DNA of 64,000 bases from Chitinophaga nivalis (GTDB lineage Bacteria; Bacteroidota; Bacteroidia; Chitinophagales; Chitinophagaceae). The stretch covers positions 4,700,087-4,764,086 of the forward strand of contig NZ_JAPDNR010000001.1 of NCBI RefSeq assembly GCF_025989125.1. Reading direction: 5' to 3'. The number at the start of each line of letters is the position of its first letter. Position 1 is the stretch's first letter. The notes beneath the pieces are model-generated. The model was not told the origin of the DNA and did no database searches. It saw nothing but the letters and a program-made list of their open reading frames with translations. A program made the position numbers and the translations under genes. Of this stretch, positions 42,539 through 50,213 are shown one piece after another.

Positions 42539-43390
42539 ATGAATAGAAACAAACGGGTGGCCATCGCACAGGAAACCCTGGGTATAATGGCGATGGGTCA
42601 TTATTACAACCGTAAATCCCGACAGATAGATATCAGCCAGGCGTTGCAACATACCGTGGCTAACACCATACATTATAAACCGGAAGACTTTGAACAGGTA
42701 TACCGGCAGCGGGACCTGTTATTACAGACAGCACCTGCGCAGACTACCCGCATCACCGTTACCGGTGAAAGTACTTTTGCCGCGGCCTATCGCCTGATAG
42801 TGGAAGAAGGGGTACAACAGGTTTGCTGCCTCAACTTCGCCTCTGCCAAGAATCCCGGTGGTGGCTTCCTGGGAGGCGCGCAGGCACAGGAAGAAAGTCT
42901 GGCAAGAGCCAGTGGACTGTATGCCAGTCTGGATAGTAAGTGGGAGATGTATCAAATCAACCGGCAGTATCATTCCTGTCTGTACACGGATCATATGATC
43001 TACTCTCCCCTGGTACCGGTGTTTCGTAATGACCAAGACGAATTGCTGGAAGAACCGTATCAGGTATCTGTTATCACTGCACCAGCGGTTAATGCAGGCG
43101 TGGTGAAGAACAATGAACCGCAGCGGGAAAAAGATATTGCAGCCGTTATGCTGGGCAGGATGGAGAAACTGTTGTCTGTGGCTATCGCACAGGGACAAAC
43201 CACTCTCATTCTGGGCGCCTGGGGATGCGGCGTATTCCGCAATGATAAAGCTGATGTGGCATCCTGGTTTGCGCATCATCTCCGGGAAAATGATTTATTT
43301 AAACAAGCATTCTCGCAAATAGTATTTGCGGTATACGATACAACAGAGAAGCAAGACACTTTAAACATTTTTAAACATGCACTCCAATAA
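42539..43390 (+). CDS. Bacterial-type poly(ADP-ribose) glycohydrolase (TIGR02452)
   Basis: A 283-residue macrodomain-fold protein of the microbial PARG group. The signature NPGGGFLGGAQAQEE at about 105-119 has the GGG loop and the tandem Gln-Glu-Glu that holds the catalytic glutamate. The N-terminus (MNRNKRVAIAQETLGIM) and C-terminal LILGAWGCGVFRND also match. It should remove ADP-ribose from proteins or nucleic acids. An ATG at 42521 is an alternative start. Its last 14 bp overlap the next gene, so the two are translationally coupled. It is the first gene of a three-gene unit. Confidence 0.9.
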   Translation: MNRNKRVAIAQETLGIMAMGHYYNRKSRQIDISQALQHTVANTIHYKPEDFEQVYRQRDLLLQTAPAQTTRITVTGESTFAAAYRLIVEEGVQQVCCLNFASAKNPGGGFLGGAQAQEESLARASGLYASLDSKWEMYQINRQYHSCLYTDHMIYSPLVPVFRNDQDELLEEPYQVSVITAPAVNAGVVKNNEPQREKDIAAVMLGRMEKLLSVAIAQGQTTLILGAWGCGVFRNDKADVASWFAHHLRENDLFKQAFSQIVFAVYDTTEKQDTLNIFKHALQ

Positions 43391-43937
43391 ATCGATCTAT
43401 AGTAACTCCTGGCTGATAGAAAAATTTCAGGCCAAGGAAAAAATAAAATATCTCTTTTTCTGGGGCCACCAGCTATCTCCGGATGGCACGGTTACGAAGA
43501 GCTGTTTCAGTCAGTGGATGCACGCCCCCACAGTGGTGGATGGCATCCGCTATCCAACAGCAGAACACTGGATGATGGCTGGCAAAGCCCGGTTGTTTAA
43601 GGATCCGGAAACGGAGCAGCAAATACTGACGGCGCCTTCACCGGCAGCAGCCAAAAAATTAGGCCGGCAAGTGAAAAACTTTGACCCCGTGATATGGGAT
43701 GCCCATAAATTTGAAATCGTAGTAGCGGGCAACATTCATAAGTTTTCACAGCACCCGGCATTTAAAACATTTTTACTCGATACCGGCGACCGCGTATTGG
43801 TAGAAGCCAGCCCAATGGATCGTATCTGGGGAATTGGCATGGCTGCCAGCAACGAGCAGGTAGAAAATCCCCTGAAATGGCGTGGCGAAAACCTACTGGG
43901 TTATGCGCTGATGATCGTCAGGGATCAATTGAAATAA
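43377..43937 (+). CDS. NADAR family (DUF1768) N-glycosidase
   Basis: A 186-residue NADAR/YbiA-like protein. Its diagnostic motifs are IKYLFFWGHQLSPDGTV, SQWMHAPTVVDGIRYPTAEHWMMAGKARLF (the conserved Glu of AEHWMM is at about 63), and the C-terminal DRIWGIGMAASNEQVENPLKWRGENLLG. NADAR proteins hydrolyse N-glycosidic bonds, including those of ADP-ribosylated guanine, and riboflavin intermediates in the YbiA branch. The neighbours favour ADP-ribose chemistry here. It overlaps the PARG gene and is 1 nt from kptA. Confidence 0.92.
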   Translation: MHSNKSIYSNSWLIEKFQAKEKIKYLFFWGHQLSPDGTVTKSCFSQWMHAPTVVDGIRYPTAEHWMMAGKARLFKDPETEQQILTAPSPAAAKKLGRQVKNFDPVIWDAHKFEIVVAGNIHKFSQHPAFKTFLLDTGDRVLVEASPMDRIWGIGMAASNEQVENPLKWRGENLLGYALMIVRDQLK

Positions 43938-43938
43938 C

Positions 43939-44478
43939 ATGAACGACAATCAGATAAAATCAATCAGCAAATTTTTAAGCCTGATACTCCGGCATAGTCC
44001 GGACACCATCCGGCTGCAACTGGATACCCATGGCTGGGCCGATGTAGCCACCTTGCTCCGGCAATGCCATGCGCATGGAAAACGTTTTTCTTTTGCCGAA
44101 CTGGAAGAAGTGGTACGTAGCAACGATAAACAACGGTTTGAGTTTAATGAAGATAAAACCAGGATACGGGCCAATCAGGGGCATTCTCTCAACATCGAAA
44201 CCGATCTGCCGGTAACGGCGCCGCCGGAGTTTTTGTACCATGGTACCGTAGGGCGTTTCGTGGGGGCTATCCGTAACAGTGGCTTGCAGAAAATGAACCG
44301 GCAGCATGTACACCTGACTGCAGACCGGCACACTGCAGAGCAGGTAGGTGGGCGCCGGGGTGCGCCGGTCGTCCTGTCTGTCAGGAGTGGTGATATGCAC
44401 CGCGACGGCTATACGTTTTTCCTGTCTGCCAACAATGTCTGGTTAACAGATGCCGTACCCCCACAGTATATTCAGTAG
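43939..44478 (+). CDS. kptA: RNA 2'-phosphotransferase KptA/Tpt1
   Basis: The 179-residue enzyme transfers an RNA 2'-phosphate to NAD+, releasing nicotinamide and ADP-ribose 1''-2''-cyclic phosphate. Tpt1 hallmarks: N-terminal winged-helix-like lobe with SKFLSLILRHSP (Arg18, His19), RIRANQGHS (about 75-83), YHGT (100-103), HVHLTAD (His123, His125) and GRRGAPVVL (about 138-146). Bacteria mostly lack the tRNA splicing that leaves such phosphates, so its substrate is open. Some Tpt1 enzymes can cap 5'-phosphate ends with ADP-ribose. It is the last gene of the operon. Confidence 0.95.
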   Translation: MNDNQIKSISKFLSLILRHSPDTIRLQLDTHGWADVATLLRQCHAHGKRFSFAELEEVVRSNDKQRFEFNEDKTRIRANQGHSLNIETDLPVTAPPEFLYHGTVGRFVGAIRNSGLQKMNRQHVHLTADRHTAEQVGGRRGAPVVLSVRSGDMHRDGYTFFLSANNVWLTDAVPPQYIQ

Positions 44479-44491
44479 TAAGCCAGGGCTG

Positions 44492-45025
44492 TCAGGAAGA
44501 TAGCCGGCTTACTTCAATGGTTTGTACCCATTTTACATGACGTGCTCCCGTGATCTTATCTACCGGGCATACCAATACAAAACGGCCATCTTGCCGGATA
44601 GGCTGGCCGTTTGCTTCATATAACAGCCATACCCGATCGCCGGTGGGATTGTTGAAAATTTCATTCCAGGTAAACAGGGCTGTATAGCCATCTATAGCTT
44701 TCACTACGATGTAGTACTTTCCTTTTTCTTTGGGTGGGTCCATCAGGATGCCGGCACTATCCAGCAGTGTTTTCAACGCAATACCCCGGTAATGATGGTA
44801 GGTTTTTCGTACCGTACCATCGGATCCGGTGATTTGTAACCGACGTCCTTCGCGGGAAGGAAACCGGTGTATATTACTGCTGTCAATCGTGAGAGGATGG
44901 GCAACCCGTCCTTTGATATGCACGGTGCTACTGTAGTAGCCGGCGGTATCTGTTTGTAAAGTGCGGGTGCCTGCCCGGGCGGCGTGTACAAAGAAAATAC
45001 ACAGGATAAATACATAAGTTTTCAT
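44492..45025 (-). CDS. Small secreted protein with sulfite-oxidase-like molybdopterin-binding fold
   Basis: A 177-residue protein with a signal peptide (MKTYVFILCIFFVHAARA). The rest resembles the oxidoreductase molybdopterin-binding domain: YRGIALKTLLDSAGI, YIVVKAIDGYTALFTWNEIF, RVWLLYEANGQPIRQDGRFVLVCPVDKITGARHVKWV. It is shorter than sulfite oxidases, and the active-site cysteine segment is not obvious, so cofactor binding is uncertain. The start at 45025 puts the signal peptide at the N-terminus. It is convergent with kptA, 14 bp apart. Confidence 0.7.
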   Translation of the reverse strand: MKTYVFILCIFFVHAARAGTRTLQTDTAGYYSSTVHIKGRVAHPLTIDSSNIHRFPSREGRRLQITGSDGTVRKTYHHYRGIALKTLLDSAGILMDPPKEKGKYYIVVKAIDGYTALFTWNEIFNNPTGDRVWLLYEANGQPIRQDGRFVLVCPVDKITGARHVKWVQTIEVSRLSS

Positions 45026-45153
45026 AAAGGGGAACATTAGTCGTATAAAGCTATTGTTTTTAATACTGCTATCTATGCTGTTTTCAGGAAAGATAAATGT
45101 ATTTGTACAGGAGATATACTACTTTTGCAGGCATACCATTATATCCCCTTAAC

Positions 45154-45585
45154 ATGTCTAAGAAACTATACCATCACATTGATAAAACAATCCTGAAAGG
45201 ATTGCCGAATCCTTCCCGGGAAAAATATGAAATGAAGATCAAGGTGCCGGAATTTACTTTTCTGGGCGTACAGGAACAACCGGACTTTGCAAAGCTTTAC
45301 ATCACGTTTTATCCTAAAAATAAAATCATTGAATTAAAGTCGCTGAAACACTATGTATATCATCTGCGGGATATCATTGTATCCTATGAGCGCCTGATCA
45401 ACATCATCTACGATCATATGATGGAAGTCTATGATGCAGACCGGTTAAGGATTACATTGATCTGTAATCCCAGAGGAGGTATCAGTTCCAAACTGGTGAT
45501 CGATTCTGACTGGAAAGACAGGGGAGGCACAGAACGTTTCCGCGATTATCCGGAGAGAGATGACGAATGGGGGATTCTTATGTAA
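45154..45585 (+). CDS. QueF-like T-fold protein lacking the catalytic cysteine
   Basis: A 143-residue tunnelling-fold protein. It aligns along its length with 7-cyano-7-deazaguanine reductase QueF: PEFTFLGVQEQPDFAKLYIT, the signature ELKSLKHYVYHLRD, and NPRGGISS near the C-terminus. In QueF the FTSLCP cysteine forms a thioimide with the substrate; here the position is Gly38 and one residue is missing. The His before Glu79 is Tyr. The Asp (QPDF) and Glu60 (ELKSLK) remain. Nitrile reduction by the known route is therefore unlikely. The start at 45154 matches the family; 45097 would add 19 residues. Confidence 0.8.
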   Translation: MSKKLYHHIDKTILKGLPNPSREKYEMKIKVPEFTFLGVQEQPDFAKLYITFYPKNKIIELKSLKHYVYHLRDIIVSYERLINIIYDHMMEVYDADRLRITLICNPRGGISSKLVIDSDWKDRGGTERFRDYPERDDEWGILM

Positions 45586-45607
45586 GAATAACCCCGATAT
45601 GCTGAAC

Positions 45608-45651
45608 CGGATTTTTCCCGGATAACCGGATCATGAAAAATCCGTATTTTT
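45608..45651 (+). terminator. Terminator after the QueF-like gene
   Basis: CGGATTTTTC (45608-45617) pairs perfectly with GAAAAATCCG (45635-45644), followed by a T-rich tail. Confidence 0.75.
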
Positions 45652-45664
45652 AAAAAAAATAATT

Positions 45665-46429
45665 ATGTCGATAACTTCAGAAGCAGAATTAGAGGGAATG
45701 AAGAAGGTGAGTGAGGCAGTAGCCATCACCCTGAAAGAGATGCGGCATTATGCCAAACCAGGTATGACTGCCCGGGAAGTAGATGAATTTGGCGGAGATA
45801 TCCTGAATAAGCTGGGAGCGAAATCCGCTCCCCGTCTTACCTATGGCTTTCCCGGCTGGACGTGTATCAGTGTGAATAATGAAATTGCACATGGGATTCC
45901 TTCAGAAAAAAAGATATTACAGGAAGGAGATCTGGTGAATATTGATGTATCTGCAGAACTGGATGGTTTCTGGTCTGATAACGGTGGTTCTTTTGTATTG
46001 GGAGAAGATGTGCATCAGCACCTGCCGTTGGTAAATGCTTCCAGAGAAATCCTGCACAAGGCTATTCATTACATTAAAACCGGTGTAAAGGTAGCAGATG
46101 TAGGGAAGTTGATTGAAACAGAAGCGAAGAAGACCGGTTACAAGGTTATCCGTAATCTGGCAGGTCATGGCGTAGGCAGAAGTTTGCATGAAGCCCCGGA
46201 TGATATCCTGAACTGTTATGTGCGTTTCAACAGAACCCGTTTTAAAAAGAATGCCGTGGTGGCCATTGAAACGTTTATCTCTACCGCCTCCTCTTTTGCC
46301 AACCAGGCCCGTGATGGCTGGACGCTGATCGGTAACAACGGCGGGTACGTAGCCCAGCATGAACATACCATTATTGTAACGGATCATGCACCTGTGATCC
46401 TCACGGCCGCCAACGAAATCTGGAACTAA
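45665..46429 (+). CDS. map: Type I methionine aminopeptidase
   Basis: A 254-residue metalloprotease that removes the N-terminal methionine from nascent proteins. All five metal ligands lie in their family motifs: the two aspartates of NIDVSAELDGFWSDNGG (about 96-107), the histidine in AGHGVG, the glutamate in VAIETF and the glutamate in QHEHTIIV. The substrate-binding histidine is in NEIAHGIP. It is not in the usual ribosomal operon. There may be a second map elsewhere, which cannot be judged here. Confidence 0.95.
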   Translation: MSITSEAELEGMKKVSEAVAITLKEMRHYAKPGMTAREVDEFGGDILNKLGAKSAPRLTYGFPGWTCISVNNEIAHGIPSEKKILQEGDLVNIDVSAELDGFWSDNGGSFVLGEDVHQHLPLVNASREILHKAIHYIKTGVKVADVGKLIETEAKKTGYKVIRNLAGHGVGRSLHEAPDDILNCYVRFNRTRFKKNAVVAIETFISTASSFANQARDGWTLIGNNGGYVAQHEHTIIVTDHAPVILTAANEIWN

Positions 46430-46460
46430 AGCCAGCTTTCCCGGTTGTAATCAGGTTGTT

Positions 46461-46485
46461 AGCGCAAAGATTGGTAATTTGCGCT
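46461..46485 (+). promoter_or_regulatory. Inverted repeat just upstream of the rRNA methyltransferase start
   Basis: AGCGCAAA (46461-46468) and TTTGCGCT (46478-46485) form a perfect 8-bp stem with a 9-nt loop, ending 4 nt before the ATG at 46490. It could be an operator or an mRNA hairpin covering the initiation region. It lacks the T-run of a terminator for map. Confidence 0.45.
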
Positions 46486-46489
46486 CATT

Positions 46490-47659
46490 ATGTCTTTTTC
46501 ATACACTACGAAGGGATCGGTTACGATCACCTGTAATAAGCGTTTAACACCTTTTCTGGAACAGGAAGTAAGGGACCTGGGATTTACCATAACGGAAACC
46601 TTTGTCACAGGCGTACGCCTGCAGGCTACCCTGAACGAATGTATCCGTCTTAATCTGAACCTGCGTTGCGGCAGTCAGGTACTCTATAGCCTGAAACAAT
46701 TTGAAGCCGCCGATGGCGATGAAATATACAGCCAGCTGTGTAATTATCCCTGGGAAACAATTCTGCCGGATGATGGGTACTTTTCGATTACGAGCAACGT
46801 GCAGAATGAAACCATCAACAACAGCATGTTTGCCAACCTCCGGGTAAAAGATGCCATTGTAGACCGTTTACGGCAGCAAACAGGCCGCAGGCCTTCTACC
46901 GGTGCAGAGCTGACCGGCGCTGTCATCAACCTTTTCTGGAAAAATACTACCGCCGAAATATTTGTAGATACTTCCGGGGATTCCCTGGCCCGTCACGGAT
47001 ATCGTAAGATTCCGGGTCGTGCGCCCATGCTGGAAGCCCTGGCGGCATCCACGATTCTGGCTACGCAGTGGAACCGTACCGCACCTTTTGTAAATCCCAT
47101 GTGCGGATCGGGTACGGTAGCCATTGAAGCCGCATTGATTGCCACCAACAGCCGCCCCGGATTGTTCCGCGACAACTATGCCTTTATGCACCTGCAGGGG
47201 TATGATGAAAACGTATACCTGGAAGAAAGAGGTATCCTGGAAAACCAGATCAGGGAAGTACCCGGACTGCACATCCTTGCTACCGATCTGAGTGAGGCCG
47301 CCATTGTGAATGCGCGCAAGAATGCGAAAGCCGCCGGCGTGGCAGACCTGATTGAATTTAAGGTATGTGACTTTGCCGATACACCTATCCCGGAAAACGG
47401 CGCCGGGGTGGTATATATGAATCCTGAATACGGTTTACGCCTGGGTGAAATCGAAGCACTGGAAGAGACCTACGGTCGGATGGGCGATTTCCTGAAGCAA
47501 AAATGCGGTGGCTATTACGGCTATATTTTTACCGGTAATCTGGACCTGGCCAAGAAGATAGGATTAAAGGCCAAACGCAGGATCGAGTTTTTTAACAGTA
47601 CGATCGATTGCCGGTTGCTGGAATACGAACTGTATGCCGGCACTAAAAGAACTAACTAA
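46490..47659 (+). CDS. THUMP-domain class I RNA methyltransferase (RlmL-like)
   Basis: A 389-residue protein with an N-terminal THUMP domain (about 45-160: GVRLQATLNECIRLNLNLRCGSQVLYSL) and a Rossmann methyltransferase domain. SAM-site motifs are FVNPMCGSGTVAIEAALIA (about 203-221) and ATDLSEAAIVNARKNAKAAG. The target-base motif is NPEYG, where RlmL and other N2-guanine methyltransferases have NPPYG. It matches the family that makes m2G in 23S rRNA, without the RlmK half. The changed catalytic-loop proline is notable. Confidence 0.88.
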   Translation: MSFSYTTKGSVTITCNKRLTPFLEQEVRDLGFTITETFVTGVRLQATLNECIRLNLNLRCGSQVLYSLKQFEAADGDEIYSQLCNYPWETILPDDGYFSITSNVQNETINNSMFANLRVKDAIVDRLRQQTGRRPSTGAELTGAVINLFWKNTTAEIFVDTSGDSLARHGYRKIPGRAPMLEALAASTILATQWNRTAPFVNPMCGSGTVAIEAALIATNSRPGLFRDNYAFMHLQGYDENVYLEERGILENQIREVPGLHILATDLSEAAIVNARKNAKAAGVADLIEFKVCDFADTPIPENGAGVVYMNPEYGLRLGEIEALEETYGRMGDFLKQKCGGYYGYIFTGNLDLAKKIGLKAKRRIEFFNSTIDCRLLEYELYAGTKRTN

Positions 47660-47679
47660 GCATTACACCTGGTAATGCT
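47659..47679 (+). terminator. Hairpin overlapping the methyltransferase stop codon
   Basis: AGCATTAC (47659-47666) and GTAATGCT (47672-47679) form a perfect 8-bp stem without a T-run. It supports placing the next start codon at 47693 and not at the ATG inside the stem (47675). Confidence 0.4.
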
Positions 47680-47692
47680 GCATGTCATATAT

Positions 47693-48037
47693 ATGCTGGA
47701 CACACTTCACTTTACAGATAAGATCCGCGCTATCTTGCAGCCTTTGCCCGGTGTGCGGGAGGGTATTTGTTTTGGTACAACTGCTTTTTATGCGAAAAAG
47801 AAGCTGATTGCACGTATGAAGGAAGACGGGGAGACCCTGGCCATCCATACCGATGACCGCGATACCTGGATGACTAAACAACCAGCGGTTTTTTTCATTA
47901 CAGAACATTACCGCAACTATGCGATGATGCTGATCCGCCTGCATAAGGTGCGGGATAAAGACCTGGAGGAACTGTTGATAAAAGCATGGCGGATACAAGC
48001 CACGAAAACCATGCTGAAAGCATATGATGAGCAGTAA
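47693..48037 (+). CDS. MmcQ/YjbR family protein
   Basis: A 114-residue protein with the CyaY-like YjbR fold: IRAILQPLPGVREGICFGTTAFYAKKKLIARMKEDGETLAI, then DDRDTWMTKQPAVFFITEHYRNY and HKVRDKDLEELLIKAWRIQA. Members bind DNA or are of unknown function. The ATG at 47693 (MLDTLHFTD) is preferred over 47675. It is probably transcribed with the methyltransferase gene 33 bp upstream. Confidence 0.8.
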   Translation: MLDTLHFTDKIRAILQPLPGVREGICFGTTAFYAKKKLIARMKEDGETLAIHTDDRDTWMTKQPAVFFITEHYRNYAMMLIRLHKVRDKDLEELLIKAWRIQATKTMLKAYDEQ

Positions 48038-48089
48038 AACATGGCTTGCACAGGAAATGGCAGTTGTCATACCCGGTGCAGGCCATGTT
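48038..48089. terminator. Bidirectional terminator-like hairpin
   Basis: AACATGGCTTGCAC (48038-48051) pairs with GTGCAGGCCATGTT (48076-48089) with a single mismatch. It lies between convergent genes. Confidence 0.65.
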
Positions 48090-48111
48090 ATCAGACGGCT
48101 TACGGTGCCGG

Positions 48112-48585
48112 CTATACGATTTCGCTGACGTTAATGGGACGGGAGAAACTTTCTTCCAGGGAGATAATGGTTTCAGTGCGTTCGATACCTTTGATATGCT
48201 GCAGGTCGTCCTGGAGGATCTTGCGCAGTTCACCGCTGTCGCGGCAAATGATTTCTGCAAACATGCTATAGGCGCCTGTGGTGTAGTTTAACCTTACAAT
48301 CTGGGGTATTTTCAATAACTGTTTGGCTACATTTTCGTACAGCGAGCTTTTTTCCAGATAAATACCAATAAATGCCAGTACATCATAGCCGATGGCCCGT
48401 AAATTTACCTGCAGCCGGGTGCCTTTGATAACGCCCATTTCATGCAGTTTCTTAATACGTACATGAATGGTGCCGCCGGATACAAATAATTTTTTCCCTA
48501 ATTCAGCATAGGAGATACCTGCATCGGTTGACATTTCTGAAATAATCTGCAAATCTAATTTGTCAATATTTAACGAGTGGCTCAT
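48112..48585 (-). CDS. Lrp/AsnC family transcriptional regulator
   Basis: A 157-residue regulator. Its N-terminal helix-turn-helix is DKLDLQIISEMSTDAGISYAELGKKLFVSGGTIHVRIKKL (about 8-47), and the RAM effector domain contains AFIGIYLEKSSLYENVAKQL and TTGAYSMFAEIICRD. A palindrome 14 bp upstream of its ATG (48599) suggests autoregulation. No divergent target is obvious; the next gene, at 48862, is a methyltransferase. Confidence 0.9.
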   Translation of the reverse strand: MSHSLNIDKLDLQIISEMSTDAGISYAELGKKLFVSGGTIHVRIKKLHEMGVIKGTRLQVNLRAIGYDVLAFIGIYLEKSSLYENVAKQLLKIPQIVRLNYTTGAYSMFAEIICRDSGELRKILQDDLQHIKGIERTETIISLEESFSRPINVSEIV

Positions 48586-48598
48586 TTTCGCAGTGCGA

Positions 48599-48616
48599 TT
48601 TAGAATATTTTCTAAA
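48599..48616. promoter_or_regulatory. Palindrome upstream of the Lrp-type gene
   Basis: TTTAGAA-TATT-TTCTAAA is a perfect 7-bp inverted repeat with a 4-bp AT centre, 14 bp before the ATG at 48585. It is the size and character of Lrp/AsnC sites. Confidence 0.6.
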
Positions 48617-48861
48617 AATATGTATTTTTTTGCAATAATCGTAAAAATATCTCTTTAGGAAGAATTTTTCGACAGCCCTGTTCCGGTGATGCCGTCCCTA
48701 TCAGCCATTGGCCTTTACTGATGGATGACTGCCGTAAATCGTTTATGTATCACCGTGATAACCAAATGATCTTGTTATGCCAGTCGGGCTGGCGGGAAGA
48801 CTGGTGGCCATATTCCGTTTTTTTTGATTAATTTAAGGGAGTAATTATTCCCATTTTATCA

Positions 48862-49734
48862 ATGAAATCTACTGCTACCAGCCGAACGGCCCAATACATG
48901 GCCCTATTCAGGGCTATGGAAACAACCCGTCCTCAAAATAAAAGACTTTTTACAGATCGTTTTGCCTATTCCTTTCTGGACAATGGTCTGAAAGCCGGCA
49001 TCTGGCTTTGTCGTATTCCTGGATTAAGGGCTGTGGCAGAAAGTATTATACGCAAAAGAATACCAGGCGCCATGTCGTCCGGCATTGCCCGTACCCGTTA
49101 CATCGATGACCTGTTGCAACAAAGTATTCAGCAGGGCGTACAGCAGGTGATGATACTGGGCGCCGGCTTTGATACCCGGGCCCTCCGGCTGCCTTTCCTG
49201 CACGATATTCCGGTGATAGAAATAGATCATCCCAATACGGCCCGCTATAAGCTGGCGCGTCTCGCTCAGTATAAAATTCCGCCACGTATCCGCTATTACC
49301 AGATCGATTTTAATCAGCAAAGCCTGGAAGAACTGGGGCTGATGCATCATTTTGATTATTCACTGCGTACCACTATCATCTGGGAAGGCGTGACGAACTA
49401 CCTGGAGCAGGAAGCAGTGGATCAGACCTTTACCTTTCTGCAACGTTTTCCGGCCGGTTCGGCCGTGATCTTTACCTATGTGGAACAGGCCGTGCTGGAA
49501 AATCCCGCTGCTTTTTACGGGGCCTCGCAATTGCTGCAGGATGTATCTGAGCTGGAAGAGAAATGGACATTCGGTATCAGACCGGAACTGCTGCGCAGTT
49601 ATCTCTCACCTTTCGGTTTTTCACTGGAAGAAGATCTCGGCGCCAATGCCTACCGCGAGCGTTACCTGCCGGAGCGGACAGAAAAAGGATATGAGTTTTA
49701 TCGCGTAGCGATGGCTGTCAGAAAAGAAGACTAG
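48862..49734 (+). CDS. SAM-dependent methyltransferase, TIGR00027/LCM type
   Basis: The 290-residue protein is of the leucine-carboxyl-methyltransferase-like group. The SAM motif ILGAGFDTRALRL is at about 98-110, and VIEIDHPNTARYKLARL follows. TIIWEGVTNYLEQEAVDQTF fits the conserved acidic motif. The N-terminus (SRTAQYMALFRAMETTRP) is typical. Relatives methylate carboxylates or O-atoms on small molecules; the substrate here is unknown. The last 4 bp overlap the stop of the convergent SRPBCC gene. Confidence 0.87.
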   Translation: MKSTATSRTAQYMALFRAMETTRPQNKRLFTDRFAYSFLDNGLKAGIWLCRIPGLRAVAESIIRKRIPGAMSSGIARTRYIDDLLQQSIQQGVQQVMILGAGFDTRALRLPFLHDIPVIEIDHPNTARYKLARLAQYKIPPRIRYYQIDFNQQSLEELGLMHHFDYSLRTTIIWEGVTNYLEQEAVDQTFTFLQRFPAGSAVIFTYVEQAVLENPAAFYGASQLLQDVSELEEKWTFGIRPELLRSYLSPFGFSLEEDLGANAYRERYLPERTEKGYEFYRVAMAVRKED

Positions 49735-50213
49735 CGTTTGTTGAGTAATACCGCGTTTCTAAGTTGCGCTTCGGCTTCCGGGTCCATTAACGATTCTCCG
49801 GTTTCACAGTAATGTTTCAGTATACCCAGGTGGCGTGCCCAATGAAAGCTGCACAACCCGAAGTGAGGGGTTTGTGCCATCCAGCCGCTATGCCGGAAAT
49901 CAAGGATGACGACTCCTTTTTCGGAGTGTTGTTCAAAACTGATATAAGTACCTTCCCATTCGGTCAGCGGACTACGGGGATCTGCGATCTCGGGTAAGCA
50001 TTCCCATTCTACCCGTAACAACGGACGCAGGTCGGTGATCTTCATTTGATGCGTCCCGTGTAATCCCGCATCAAACGTACATATAAAACCTTCTTCCGGC
50101 CGGGCCTGTAAGGGCGGTTCCCACCATTTGGCCAGGCCATCGGGTTGTGTAATGGCAGCATATACTTTGTCGGGTGTAGCCTGAATCCAAACCTGATGAT
50201 AAATTGTTTCCAT
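49731..50213 (-). CDS. SRPBCC (AHSA1-like) domain protein
   Basis: The 160-residue protein starts METIYHQVWIQATPDKVYAAITQPDGLAKWWEPP, the usual opening of Bet v 1-like SRPBCC/AHSA1 proteins. GVVILDFRHSGWM and FGLCSFHWARHLGILKHYCETG are later family motifs. These bind hydrophobic ligands or Hsp90 clients. The role is unknown. The ATG at 50213 fits the family; an upstream ATG at 50381 adds 56 residues of non-coding character. Confidence 0.82.
   Translation of the reverse strand: METIYHQVWIQATPDKVYAAITQPDGLAKWWEPPLQARPEEGFICTFDAGLHGTHQMKITDLRPLLRVEWECLPEIADPRSPLTEWEGTYISFEQHSEKGVVILDFRHSGWMAQTPHFGLCSFHWARHLGILKHYCETGESLMDPEAEAQLRNAVLLNKR

Noticed and set aside
42521..44478. Toxin-antitoxin system of the DarTG type
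   Set aside because: There is no DarT/ParT ADP-ribosyltransferase frame next to the PARG gene on either strand; the upstream neighbour is a divergent M60 peptidase.
45097..45585. Longer QueF-like protein starting at 45097
   Set aside because: The extra 19 residues lack family similarity and overlap a TActTTTG promoter-like element at 45120; the ATG at 45154 fits the family.
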